DNA of 64,000 bases from Acinetobacter kanungonis (GTDB lineage: Bacteria > Pseudomonadota > Gammaproteobacteria > Pseudomonadales > Moraxellaceae): the NCBI RefSeq assembly GCF_009939195.1, contig NZ_JAACKC010000006.1, forward strand, positions 124,001 through 188,000, written 5' to 3'. The first letter of the stretch is position 1. Each line of letters begins with the position of its first letter. Below the pieces are notes generated by a model, which saw only the letters and a list, made by a program, of their open reading frames with translations, made no database searches and had not been told where the DNA came from. This document shows, one piece after another, positions 53,564-63,193 of this stretch. The position numbers were made by a program, and so were the translations under genes.

Positions 53564-55219
53564 TTAGCGTTTCGGCTTAACCAGCCATTCATGCCCTTTC
53601 AGCATGCCATCCCAATACATTGGTGGTAGGATTTTCTCTTTTAACAGCCATGCCATGCGGGTTGGCTGTTCACCATCCAGTAGCCATTTGGGAAAGCTTG
53701 GCAGTAACTTGCCGCCATAGCCGAACTCAGCCAGTACAATTTTTCCACGCTCTACCGTAAGTGGACATGAGCCATAACCATCGTATAGTGCAAACTTGGA
53801 ACCGCCTTGCAAATACTCCAGCACATTTACGGCAACAATCGGCGCCTGCTTGCGCGCTGCCGCTGCTGTTTTGGCATTCGGTGCATTCATGACATCACCC
53901 AAGGCAAAAATATGCGGGTATTGGGTATGCTGTAAGGTGTTTTGATCGACACTGACCCAACCAGCCTGATCGACCAGATTACTCGCTCGTATAAAATCTG
54001 GAGCTTGCTGCGGTGGAACCACATGAATCATGTCGAAATCGGTTTCAATAATCTGGCTGTTGTCAGCTTGCATTTGCTTAAACCAAGCACGTTTTTGCGA
54101 ACCATCGACCTTGATTAATTGATAGTTAAAATGCAAATTTGCATCATAACGTTTGACATATTCCATCAAGGCAGGCACATAAGCGGCTACACCAAACAGC
54201 GCTGCACCTGTGTTGTAGAAATCAATCTGGATGTCTTTGAGTACGCCCTGCTTTTGCCAATGATCCGCAGATAAATACATGGCTTTCTGCGGTGCACCTG
54301 CGCATTTAATTGGCATCGGTGGTTGGGTAAAAACCGCCTTACCGCGTTGCATGTCTCGAACCAACTGCCATGTATAAGGGGCTAGGTCATAACGATAATT
54401 GGAAGTCACACCATTCTTGCCCAGTGTTTCGACCAAACCCTCAATGCCATGCCAATTCAGTTTTAATCCAGGACAAACCACCAAAGCATCATAATTCAAC
54501 GGCTTACAGCCTTCCAATAACACCTGCTTGTTGTCAGGATCAAAAGCGGCAACCGCAGCTTTAATCCATTGCACTTGTTTGGGAATTAAACTTGCCATGG
54601 TACGTACAGTTTTTTCAGGCTTAAAAATCCCGCCACCGACCATGGTCCAGCCCGGTTGGTAGTAGTGAATTTCTGCAGGATCAATAATCGCAATATCCAA
54701 ATTCGGCTGGCGTGAAAGTAAGCTTGATGCCACCGAAATTCCCGCAGCGCCACCACCGACAATCACCACACTAAACTTCGGAGTATGCTCTTGTGCATGT
54801 GTCGATTGCTTTAAAATGCGCGGCACCACACCTTGTAAGTCATAGCCTAACGTTTTGGCTGTCAGTAGCATTTGATCTAAAGTCTGATCTGCCACTTGAG
54901 ACAATGCCCACAAGGTGATGGAACGTGTGCCTGATCGGCAATAGGCCAATAACGGCTTTTCCGCCTGTAGATACAGCTGCTTAAACGCTTCAGCCTGCTC
55001 ATCCGTGACCTTACCGCTCACCACGGGCAAGTACTGAATCTGAATGCCATAAGGTTTCAAGGCTTGTTCAATTTCAATTACATTGGGTTGATCAGGACCT
55101 TCACCATCTGGACGATTACAGAAAACCGTTTTGATACCACGTGCTGCGATCAGTTCAATATCTTGTGCAGTGATTTGATCGGCAACCCAAAATTCGGTAT
55201 TGACTTGTTTCAATTGCAT
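53564..55219 (-). CDS. Fusion of phosphatase-like DUF442 domain and SQR
   Basis: A 551-residue fusion. Residues 1 to about 115 are a DUF442/TIGR01244 phosphatase-like domain with a Cys-x5-Arg loop (AYCRSGTRS). From about 145 is a sulfide:quinone oxidoreductase: FAD motif VVIVGGGAAGISVASSLL, and conserved cysteine regions VVCPGLKLNW, KCAGAPQKAMYLSADHW and GSCPLTVERGKIVLAEFGYGGKL. The SQR part should oxidise sulfide to persulfide at the membrane and pass electrons to quinone. The N-domain may act on persulfide or phosphate substrates; its role is unknown. It is 12 bp after the persulfide dioxygenase gene. Confidence 0.9.
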   Translation of the reverse strand: MQLKQVNTEFWVADQITAQDIELIAARGIKTVFCNRPDGEGPDQPNVIEIEQALKPYGIQIQYLPVVSGKVTDEQAEAFKQLYLQAEKPLLAYCRSGTRSITLWALSQVADQTLDQMLLTAKTLGYDLQGVVPRILKQSTHAQEHTPKFSVVIVGGGAAGISVASSLLSRQPNLDIAIIDPAEIHYYQPGWTMVGGGIFKPEKTVRTMASLIPKQVQWIKAAVAAFDPDNKQVLLEGCKPLNYDALVVCPGLKLNWHGIEGLVETLGKNGVTSNYRYDLAPYTWQLVRDMQRGKAVFTQPPMPIKCAGAPQKAMYLSADHWQKQGVLKDIQIDFYNTGAALFGVAAYVPALMEYVKRYDANLHFNYQLIKVDGSQKRAWFKQMQADNSQIIETDFDMIHVVPPQQAPDFIRASNLVDQAGWVSVDQNTLQHTQYPHIFALGDVMNAPNAKTAAAARKQAPIVAVNVLEYLQGGSKFALYDGYGSCPLTVERGKIVLAEFGYGGKLLPSFPKWLLDGEQPTRMAWLLKEKILPPMYWDGMLKGHEWLVKPKR

Positions 55220-55231
55220 CTTGGTTCTCCT

Positions 55232-55915
55232 TTACTGACCACATGCTTTATTGGCAGGTAATGCGATATCAATTTTTTTCGGATAAGGGAGATTTAAATT
55301 ATTCATGATTTCGACAAATTCAGCTTTGCTTTTGCCTGCGCCCAACCGTGAATTGTGCAAACGCTCTTGTCCGACTGTCGATGCTAAGCGTCCTTGATAA
55401 TCATGTCCCGGATAAACGATGGTTGCATCGGGCAAGGTAAAAATTTGCGTATGAATGCTCTCATACAAGGTTTCAGCATTTCCTTCCTGAAAATCAGTCC
55501 GTCCACAACCATCAATCAGTAAAGCATCACCTGTAAATACCATGCCCTCTGCAACATAACTGGTACAGGCATTGGTGTGTCCCGGGGTATAACGGGCTTC
55601 AATGGCGATTTCGCCAATTCGAATCGCGCTTCGATCTGATATAAAAATGTCACCACAGCTCACCCCCGAGTTCCGATGCAATACGGTTTTACAGCCAAAC
55701 TTTTCACGTAATAGATTGGCAGCAGTCACATGATCGGCATGCACATGCGTATCCAAGCTGTACACCAAGCTTAAGTTATGCGCCTCTAAATACTGGCTAT
55801 AGACTTCAATTTCAGAAGCAACAGGGTCAATCAGTACCGCTTCACGAGTCTGTTCTGAAGCCAAGAGATAAGTATAAGTTGAGCTTTCTACTTCAAAAAA
55901 TTGATGAAAGATCAT
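55232..55915 (-). CDS. ETHE1-like persulfide dioxygenase (MBL fold)
   Basis: Mononuclear iron enzyme of 227 residues that oxidises glutathione persulfide to sulfite. It has the metallo-beta-lactamase fold with THVHADH, the His of YTPGHTNACTSYV and the Asp of FTGDALLIDGCGRTDFQ; VYPGHDYQG completes the metal site. ATG 55915 is chosen because the sigma-54 promoter at 55956-55972 would start transcription near 55945, excluding the in-frame codons at 55951 and 55972. First gene of the operon. Confidence 0.92.
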   Translation of the reverse strand: MIFHQFFEVESSTYTYLLASEQTREAVLIDPVASEIEVYSQYLEAHNLSLVYSLDTHVHADHVTAANLLREKFGCKTVLHRNSGVSCGDIFISDRSAIRIGEIAIEARYTPGHTNACTSYVAEGMVFTGDALLIDGCGRTDFQEGNAETLYESIHTQIFTLPDATIVYPGHDYQGRLASTVGQERLHNSRLGAGKSKAEFVEIMNNLNLPYPKKIDIALPANKACGQ

Positions 55916-55955
55916 GTTGCAGCACCCTAATAAATACGTTTCTTTATTCATAAAT

Positions 55956-55972
55956 TGCAAACATGATGCCAA
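55956..55972 (-). promoter_or_regulatory. Sigma-54 (-24/-12) promoter of the sulfide operon
   Basis: On the minus strand TTGGCATCATGTTTGCA matches TTGGCACGrNNNTTGCW at all fixed positions except the CG after TTGGCA, with exact GG-to-GC spacing. A sigma-54 activator gene lies divergently next to it. Confidence 0.85.
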
Positions 55973-56056
55973 CTTTTAGCTTTTTTAATTATATTAATAA
56001 AAAACAATATATTAAGAATTAATTTATGATTTCTAACATTCTACGTATTTCATCCT

Positions 56057-56106
56057 TGTTTCATATTATGTTTCAATAAGAAACAACTGAAACAAATAGT
56101 GAAACA
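56057..56106. promoter_or_regulatory. Symmetric TGTTTCA/TGAAACA activator site array
   Basis: TGTTTCA at 56057-56063 and 56069-56075, GAAACA at 56080-56085, and TGAAACA at 56088-56094 and 56100-56106. The outer pairs mirror each other with identical 5-bp gaps. It lies about 85-150 bp upstream of the sigma-54 promoter, the usual enhancer distance. It ends 2 bp before the regulator ATG, so it may also control that gene. Confidence 0.75.
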
Positions 56107-56108
56107 TC

Positions 56109-57398
56109 ATGCCGAGCCTCAGTTTTGCTTTACAAACTCAGCTAGAATTATTTTTAGAACAATTACAAAGTCTTATTGATGAAATTTTAATCTTGATTCT
56201 GGAACAGCACAGCCAAGACTTTATTTATGAATATGGCACCTCTGAGCTGAATAAAAAAACCATTGCTGCATTAAAAACGTCTATTCTGAATACTGAACAG
56301 CAGGCTGGAATGGTTCAACTCGCTGAATCCGCTTCACACTATTTGTTGACCCGAAAAAAACTTGAAGTGCTTGACCAAGCATTTTCGGGTGAAATTTTTC
56401 TATTCCAACCTGTTACTTCAAATAGCGTAAAACCCAAAGCTGAAAAACTGTTATCTCTCGCAGAGACCTTTCATAGCCAGTCAAGCGCTATGCAACACAT
56501 GTTCTCGATTATTGAACGGGTAGCAATTACCGAATTTCCTGTGTTGGTTCGGGGTGAATCTGGCAGTGGTAAAGAACTCGTGGCGCAAGCCATTCATGAT
56601 TATAGTCAAAGAAGAAAGCATCCGTTTATCGCGATTAACTGTGCTGCACTGAATGCCAGTTTATTGGAAAGTGAACTATTTGGACATGTGAAAGGTGCCT
56701 TTACTGGTGCCATTCGTGAACACAAAGGCGTGTTTGAACGTGCTGCTGGCGGCACTTTGTTTCTGGATGAAATTGCCGAGATTCCACTGGAACTGCAAGC
56801 AAAATTATTACGGGTACTGGAAACAGGCGAATTTACCCCATTAGGTGGAGAGAAATCCCTAAAAGCCAATGTCCGGATTATTGCCGCAACCCATCGTGCA
56901 CTGCGTGAAGAAGCAAAATCAGGACGCTTTCGACAAGACTTGCTGTATCGCTTAAGGGTCATTCCAATCTTCGTACCGCCCTTACGAGAACGTAAACAAG
57001 ATATTCCTCTAATTGCTGAATTTCTACTGAATGAACATCGGACCTCTACGCAAGTTCCGCGTCTTTCTGGAACAGCCCTGCAAACTTTAATGGACTATGA
57101 CTGGCCGGGAAATGTGCGTGAACTGAAGAATACCTTGTTGTATGCGCTGGCAATGGCAAATGGACGATCCGAAATTGATGTATCTGACTTACCCGATGAG
57201 ATTATTCATGGACTACAAGATGCTGAATCTGAGCCGCAAGCAATTGAACAAGCAGCTCTCCTCAATTCAACCAAAATTGATGCCCACACCTTGCAACAAA
57301 CCCTCAAAAAATATCAGTATGATTTAGGTTTGGCAGCTCAAGCCTTGGGCATTAGCCGTACCAGTTTATGGCGTTACCGCAAAAAATTTGGTTTATAA
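56109..57398 (+). CDS. Sigma-54-dependent activator of sulfide operon (FisR-like)
   Basis: Enhancer-binding protein of 429 residues. An N-terminal helical sensor domain (1 to about 115) is followed by an AAA+ domain with Walker A GESGSGKE (about 149), the GAFTGA sigma-54 contact loop (about 199), [23 protein letters not shown], and a Fis-type HTH at the end ([22 protein letters not shown]). Position and architecture match FisR, the sulfane-sulfur regulator of pdo/sqr genes. FisR senses through N-domain cysteines; here no cysteine occurs before the Cys of INCAALN, so sensing must differ. The ATG lacks a clear ribosome site. Confidence 0.88.
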   Translation: MPSLSFALQTQLELFLEQLQSLIDEILILILEQHSQDFIYEYGTSELNKKTIAALKTSILNTEQQAGMVQLAESASHYLLTRKKLEVLDQAFSGEIFLFQPVTSNSVKPKAEKLLSLAETFHSQSSAMQHMFSIIERVAITEFPVLVRGESGSGKELVAQAIHDYSQRRKHPFIAINCAALNASLLESELFGHVKGAFTGAIREHKGVFERAAGGTLFLDEIAEIPLELQAKLLRVLETGEFTPLGGEKSLKANVRIIAATHRALREEAKSGRFRQDLLYRLRVIPIFVPPLRERKQDIPLIAEFLLNEHRTSTQVPRLSGTALQTLMDYDWPGNVRELKNTLLYALAMANGRSEIDVSDLPDEIIHGLQDAESEPQAIEQAALLNSTKIDAHTLQQTLKKYQYDLGLAAQALGISRTSLWRYRKKFGL

Positions 57399-57492
57399 CG
57401 GTAATTGCAGATAGGGTTTTCGATGGTGTAAAAGTGAGAAGCGGAACTAAAGTTTGTCTGAAATCGATGCTTTCCCCACTCTTGCAATGTAT

Positions 57493-58146
57493 TTAATTAC
57501 TCCAATACAGTCGCAGTCGCTGCATTACGCCTTGATCTGACTTTTTGAGCAAGTTGTTATAATCAAGCTGAGCCAGTTCCTGCATGAATGCCAGCCAGAT
57601 TTGACGCTGCGCTATACTCGAATCCCGTACAGGACCTAAATAATGCGTCTTCACCGATCCGACACCGCAAAACTTCAATGTAGTGTCTTTGAGTTGTCGT
57701 GTACTCGGTTCGCCAAAATACCATTTATAGGTCCAACCCGCCTGATCTAAAGTGGTAATGATTCTGGCTGTTTTACCTTTTAAATGTCCTCGAATTCGAT
57801 TGCTGTTTTCGAGATAGCTAAAGGCTTGGCTAGGAAGAAATAAACGATCAATAAACCCTTTACTGACTGCAGGTAAGCCGCCCCACCACACAGGAAAAAT
57901 CCAAACCAGATGATCCGCACTGATGATTTTTTCCCACGCGGCTTGTAAATCAGGTTCAAGTTCCATCCGCTGTTCATAACCAAATTTTAAGTTAGGTTCA
58001 AAATTTAATTTCCCTATTTCAATGACTTCAGCCTGAACATCAGAAGGCACGGCTTCAATATAGGCTTGCATTAAAGCATGATTAAAACTGGTTGATGATG
58101 GATGGGCGTTAATCACCACGATTTTTCTTTTCAGCTGCTTATTCAT
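57493..58146 (-). CDS. Flavodoxin-fold NAD(P)H:quinone reductase-like protein
   Basis: FMN or FAD protein of 217 residues in the MdaB/KefF/WrbA-like flavodoxin_2 family. KIVVINAHPSSTSFNHAL opens the fold, and WIFPVWWGGLPAVSKGFIDRLFLPSQAFSY is the flavin-contact stretch. It likely reduces quinones or electrophiles by two electrons. ATG 58146 has AGAGAAG upstream; the frame open to 58188 would run into an operator. It is divergent from a TetR repressor, with two copies of a palindromic operator between them. Confidence 0.87.
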   Translation of the reverse strand: MNKQLKRKIVVINAHPSSTSFNHALMQAYIEAVPSDVQAEVIEIGKLNFEPNLKFGYEQRMELEPDLQAAWEKIISADHLVWIFPVWWGGLPAVSKGFIDRLFLPSQAFSYLENSNRIRGHLKGKTARIITTLDQAGWTYKWYFGEPSTRQLKDTTLKFCGVGSVKTHYLGPVRDSSIAQRQIWLAFMQELAQLDYNNLLKKSDQGVMQRLRLYWSN

Positions 58147-58176
58147 CTTCTTCTCTAAGGGAGTACAAACACTTTT

Positions 58177-58200
58177 TTCAGATATCACCTGTTATCTGAA
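58177..58200. promoter_or_regulatory. TetR-type operator, copy 1
   Basis: TTCAGATA-N8-TATCTGAA, perfect 8-bp arms. It is 31 bp before the quinone reductase start. Confidence 0.8.
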
Positions 58201-58229
58201 ATACACCTAGCAAAAATAACGCATCCAAT

Positions 58230-58253
58230 TTAAGATATCAAGTGATATCTGAA
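58230..58253. promoter_or_regulatory. TetR-type operator, copy 2
   Basis: Same 24-bp pattern, 20 of 24 identical to copy 1, with core AGATATCA-AG-TGATATCT. It lies 15 bp before the TetR start; centres of the two copies are 53 bp apart. Confidence 0.8.
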
Positions 58254-58267
58254 GTACAAATTAATTT

Positions 58268-58876
58268 ATGAAACCAGCAAAAATTTCGCGCGATGAAAAA
58301 CAGATTCAGACCAGAAATCAGTTGATTGAAGCAGGCTTTCACCTTATTTCCGAACAAGGCTATAGTGCGGTCTCTATTCGGAATATTTCAAAATATGCAG
58401 GCTATACTCAAGGTGCTTTTTACTCTAATTTTGAGCACAAAGAAGATTTCTTATTGACCTTACTGAAAATTCAGTTTGAGCAAGAAAACCAGCAACTACA
58501 GAAAATGATTACGCAAGCACATTTGCCGCAAGCGGGTTTAATGGCGGCACTTGAACAGTGGTTAATTGATTTTTTTCAGAATGATGAATGGCTAAAAATT
58601 TCCATTGAATTGCAATTGTATGCAGCACGTGACCAAGTATTTTCTAATGAATACCAACAGGTCTGGCAGCAACATCGATCGCAGATTCTAGAAGTTTTAC
58701 TGCAACTCATTCCTAATTTTTCAGCAGCAGAATCGGTTCAACGTGAAGCCAAACTCCTAGAAATTATTTCTTTAAGTTATGGCTTAGCCCTGCAATATAT
58801 GATTTTTAAAGATGACGTCCATAAATATGTCCATATTATGCTGCAACAACTGAACCTGATCATGCCTTCACATTAA
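58268..58876 (+). CDS. TetR/AcrR-family repressor
   Basis: Regulator of 202 residues. The N-terminal HTH reads RNQLIEAGFHLISEQGYSAVSIRNISKYAGYTQGAFYSNFEHKEDFLLTLL; the rest is an all-helical ligand domain (C-terminal AcrR type). It is divergent from the quinone reductase-like gene, and the two matched operators in the intergenic region imply repression of both genes. The inducer is probably a quinone, aromatic or electrophile. antABC follows 154 bp downstream but has its own upstream region. Confidence 0.88.
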   Translation: MKPAKISRDEKQIQTRNQLIEAGFHLISEQGYSAVSIRNISKYAGYTQGAFYSNFEHKEDFLLTLLKIQFEQENQQLQKMITQAHLPQAGLMAALEQWLIDFFQNDEWLKISIELQLYAARDQVFSNEYQQVWQQHRSQILEVLLQLIPNFSAAESVQREAKLLEIISLSYGLALQYMIFKDDVHKYVHIMLQQLNLIMPSH

Positions 58877-59030
58877 TCCGTCTCACCGCCTTTCCCCCAG
58901 TCCAATCTTGCATGTTCAGCACTGCATGAAAGCTGCACAGACTGGATAAACATCTGGAAAAAGTGGATAGAGGCAAGCGCTCAATCGCGTTTCAATCAAG
59001 CTAAAGCTGATTGACAGAAGGATTGAGCAC

Positions 59031-60446
59031 ATGACCTCATCGAATTTACAACAATGGAATGACTTGGTGGATGGATGCATCGACTTCCGCCCACAAGACG
59101 GTGTTTTCCGTGTCGCACGAGATATGTTTACCCAACCAGAACTGTTCGATCTGGAAATGGAATTCATCTTTGAAAAGGTCTGGATTTATGCCTGCCATGA
59201 AAGTGAAATTCCCAACAAACATGATTTTTTAACCGTACAAATTGGTCGCCAACCCATTATTGTCAGCCGTGATGGCAATGGTGAATTACACGCCATGGTC
59301 AATGCTTGCGAACACCGTGGTGCAACTCTGACCCGCGTTGCCAAAGGCAATCAATCGACCTTTACCTGCCCGTTCCACGCATGGTGCTATAAATCTGATG
59401 GGCGCTTGGTCAAAGTCAAAGCCCCGAATGAATATTGTGAAGATTTTGATAAATCTACCCGTGGACTAAAACAAGGACGCATTGCGAGTTACCGGGGTTT
59501 TGTCTTTGTGAGTCTAGATACGCAAGCAACGGATAGCTTAGAAGATTTCTTGGGCGATGCCAAAATCTTCCTCGATTTAATGGTGAACCAATCACCAACA
59601 GGTGAACTTGAAGTCCTGCAAGGCAAATCAACCTATACCTTTGCAGGCAACTGGAAATTGCAAAATGAAAATGGCTTGGATGGCTACCATGTCAGCACCG
59701 TTCACTATAACTACGTGTCCACTGTACAGCACCGTCAACAGGTCAATGCCGCCAAAGGCGGAGAAATGGATACCCTTGATTACAGTAAATTAGGGGCTGG
59801 TGATGCTGAAACTGACGATGGTTGGTTTAGTTTTAAAAACGGTCACACGGTGTTATTCAGTGATATGCCAAACCCTGCTGTACGCCCTGGTTATGAAACG
59901 GTAATGCCGTATATGCAAGAAAAGTACGGGCAAAAATACGCGGAATGGGCAATGCATCGTTTAAGAAACTTGAACCTGTACCCGAGCTTGTTCTTTATGG
60001 ATCAAATCAGCTCGCAACTCCGCATTGTGCGCCCAGTCGCTTGGAACAAAACCGAAGTCATCAGTCAATGTATTGGCGTGAAAGGTGAATCTGAACAAGC
60101 GCGTCGCAACCGTATTCGCCAGTTTGAAGACTTCTTCAATGTTTCTGGTTTGGGTACACCTGATGACTTGGTGGAATTCCGCGAACAACAAAAAGGATTC
60201 CAAGCACGACTTGAACGCTGGAGTGATATTTCACGTGGTTATCACGCTTGGGAATACGGTCCAACCAAAAACTCGATTGATTTAGGCATTGAACCCGTCA
60301 TCACTGGACGTGAATTTACCCATGAAGGTTTGTATGTTAATCAGCATGGTCACTGGCAACACCTGATGCTGGATGGCTTCAAGAAAAAGTCGCTGAAAAT
60401 GCTCGATATTACCTTCCAGAATCAAAACCAAATGGATGAGGTGTAA
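59031..60446 (+). CDS. antA: Anthranilate 1,2-dioxygenase large (alpha) subunit
   Basis: Rieske oxygenase that converts anthranilate to catechol, CO2 and ammonia. It has 471 residues, closely resembling the AntA I remember from A. baylyi. The Rieske ligands are Cys93, His95, Cys113 and His116 (C-x-H-x17-C-x2-H). Mononuclear iron residues His220 and His225 are in GLDGYHVSTVHYNYV, with the bridging Asp217. AGAAGGA precedes the ATG. First gene of antABC, near catM and catB, so the catechol made can enter the beta-ketoadipate pathway. Confidence 0.93.
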   Translation: MTSSNLQQWNDLVDGCIDFRPQDGVFRVARDMFTQPELFDLEMEFIFEKVWIYACHESEIPNKHDFLTVQIGRQPIIVSRDGNGELHAMVNACEHRGATLTRVAKGNQSTFTCPFHAWCYKSDGRLVKVKAPNEYCEDFDKSTRGLKQGRIASYRGFVFVSLDTQATDSLEDFLGDAKIFLDLMVNQSPTGELEVLQGKSTYTFAGNWKLQNENGLDGYHVSTVHYNYVSTVQHRQQVNAAKGGEMDTLDYSKLGAGDAETDDGWFSFKNGHTVLFSDMPNPAVRPGYETVMPYMQEKYGQKYAEWAMHRLRNLNLYPSLFFMDQISSQLRIVRPVAWNKTEVISQCIGVKGESEQARRNRIRQFEDFFNVSGLGTPDDLVEFREQQKGFQARLERWSDISRGYHAWEYGPTKNSIDLGIEPVITGREFTHEGLYVNQHGHWQHLMLDGFKKKSLKMLDITFQNQNQMDEV

Positions 60447-60448
60447 CC

Positions 60449-60940
60449 ATGTCACAAGAACTCCAATTTGCAGTTTCTCAATTTTTATATAAAAAATCAG
60501 AATTTTGCGATAAATATGACTGGGATGCCTATCTCGATCTTTATGATGAAGACAGTGAATACCATATTCCGCAGTGGATTGATGACCACAATTATGTGCA
60601 AGATCCGAATCAAGGCTTGTCCTATATTTACTATCCAGATCGCTCAGGTTTAGAAGACCGTGTATTCCGCATTCGTACAGGAAAAGCCGCATCTGCCAGC
60701 CCATTACCACGGACTTTTCACAGCATTAACAATGTGCAAGTGCACACCCGTGAAGATGGTTTGGTTGAAGCCAAAGTCGCTTGGCATACCCTGTATAACC
60801 GTCAAGGTTTAGAAGGTGCTTTTTACGGGCATGCCACTTACCTGCTGCGTCCAACAGAACAAAGTTTCAAAATTCGTCGTCAGCACAGTATTTTGCTGAA
60901 TGACAAAATTGATTCCGTTCTCGACTTCTACCACATCTAA
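60449..60940 (+). CDS. antB: Anthranilate 1,2-dioxygenase small (beta) subunit
   Basis: Structural beta subunit of 163 residues with the NTF2-like cone fold. AVSQFLYKKSEFCDKYDWDAYLDLYDEDSEYHIPQW and SYIYYPDRSGLEDRVFRIRTGKAASASPLPRTFHSINNV match ring-hydroxylating dioxygenase small chains. GAGGTGTAACC before the ATG is at the end of antA, so the genes are coupled. Confidence 0.93.
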   Translation: MSQELQFAVSQFLYKKSEFCDKYDWDAYLDLYDEDSEYHIPQWIDDHNYVQDPNQGLSYIYYPDRSGLEDRVFRIRTGKAASASPLPRTFHSINNVQVHTREDGLVEAKVAWHTLYNRQGLEGAFYGHATYLLRPTEQSFKIRRQHSILLNDKIDSVLDFYHI

Positions 60941-60950
60941 GGAGTAGCGC

Positions 60951-61982
60951 ATGGAACATTCTGTTGCACTGAATTTTGCCGATGGCAAAACCTTTTTTAT
61001 TTCAGTGAATCAAGATGAATTGCTGCTCGATGCAGCAGTTCGTCAAGGCATTAAATTGCCGTTGGATTGTCGTGAAGGCGTTTGTGGAACTTGTCAGGGA
61101 CAATGCGAAACTGGCATGTATGCACAAGACTATGTCGATGAAGATGCCTTAACGGAACGTGATTTGGCAGAACGTAAAATGCTGGCATGCCAAACCCGAG
61201 TTCAATCGGATGCTGCATTTTATTTTGATCATGATTCGAGTATTTGTAATGCGGGTGAAAGCCTCAGTATTGCAACCACAGTAACTGCGGTAGAACTGGT
61301 TTCGGAAACCACTGCCATTTTGCATTTGGATGCAAGCAGCTTTAAATCGCAACTGCAATATCTACCTGGGCAATATGCTCGACTACAAATTCCAGAGACT
61401 GAAGATTGGCGTTCCTATTCTTTTGCCAACCGCCCCAATGCCAATAACCAGTTACAGTTTCTGATTCGACTGTTGCCCGATGGCGTGATGAGCAACTACT
61501 TACGTGAGCGTTGCCAGATTGGTCAAACCCTGCAGATTGAAGCGCCTTTAGGCAGTTTCTATTTACGAGAAGTACAACGTCCGCTGGTCTTTGTCGCAGG
61601 TGGTACAGGTTTGTCGGCATTTTTAGGCATGCTCGACAATTTGGTTGAACAACCGAATACCCCGCCGATTCAACTGTATTACGGTGTGAATACTGAATCT
61701 GACTTATGTGAGCAACAACGCCTACATGCTTATGGTGAACAGTTCCCTAATTTCAGCTATCACCCAATTGTGACCAAAGCTTCAGACACGTGGCAAGGTA
61801 AAGCGGGTTTTATTCACGAACATTTGAATCAGGATCAATTGGCGGAGCAAGCATTTGACATGTATTTATGTGGTCCACCACCGATGATTGAAGCGGTGAA
61901 AAGCTGGCTGGATGAACATGACTTACAAGATTATCGACTGTATAGTGAAAAGTTTTTACAAAGTAATACTACTCGCGTTTAA
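60951..61982 (+). CDS. antC: Anthranilate 1,2-dioxygenase reductase component
   Basis: Electron-transfer flavoprotein of 343 residues that feeds NADH electrons to AntAB. The N-terminal plant-type [2Fe-2S] ferredoxin has Cys40, Cys45, Cys48 and Cys80. The FAD domain has RSYSFAN, and the NAD domain has FVAGGTGLSAFLGML and CGPPPMIEAV. AAGGAG precedes the ATG 10 bp after antB. Confidence 0.94.
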   Translation: MEHSVALNFADGKTFFISVNQDELLLDAAVRQGIKLPLDCREGVCGTCQGQCETGMYAQDYVDEDALTERDLAERKMLACQTRVQSDAAFYFDHDSSICNAGESLSIATTVTAVELVSETTAILHLDASSFKSQLQYLPGQYARLQIPETEDWRSYSFANRPNANNQLQFLIRLLPDGVMSNYLRERCQIGQTLQIEAPLGSFYLREVQRPLVFVAGGTGLSAFLGMLDNLVEQPNTPPIQLYYGVNTESDLCEQQRLHAYGEQFPNFSYHPIVTKASDTWQGKAGFIHEHLNQDQLAEQAFDMYLCGPPPMIEAVKSWLDEHDLQDYRLYSEKFLQSNTTRV

Positions 61983-62103
61983 TTCAAATCGTGAAGGAAA
62001 ACCAACGAGAAGATGAAGCAGATTTCAGCACGGTAATAACTACAGCTAGATTTGTCTGATTAGTTCTCGTGGTTTATGATTTTTTCATGTCTGCTTATGC
62101 CCT

Positions 62104-62124
62104 CTTTCTCCCTTCAGGAGAAAG
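62104..62124. repeat. Small hairpin downstream of antC
   Basis: CTTTCTCC-CTTCA-GGAGAAAG, 8-bp stem. No T run; it may support termination or mRNA end stability. Confidence 0.5.
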
Positions 62125-62151
62125 AAAACCGACACATCGAACAAATTTTTG

Positions 62152-62179
62152 AATGCCTCATCCATGATGAGGCATTTTT
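62152..62179. terminator. Bidirectional terminator between antC and catM
   Basis: AATGCCTCATC-CAT-GATGAGGCATT, an 11-bp perfect stem, with TTTTT on the plus strand and a T-rich flank on the minus strand. Confidence 0.88.
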
Positions 62180-62181
62180 GA

Positions 62182-63112
<931 letters not shown>

Positions 63113-63193
63113 TTTTAAATACCATTCCATATCTATTTTAGGTGATTACATTCTTCTATGGTATACAAACAAGTTCGAAACAGTTGAAACTTC

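Noticed and set aside
55951..55972. Upstream in-frame starts for the persulfide dioxygenase
   Set aside because: They overlap or lie upstream of the expected sigma-54 transcription start and lack ribosome sites.
56057..56106. CRISPR-like interpretation of the repeated TGTTTCA/TGAAACA units
   Set aside because: Units are 7 bp, inverted about a centre, with 5-bp gaps and no spacers or cas genes; it fits an enhancer array.
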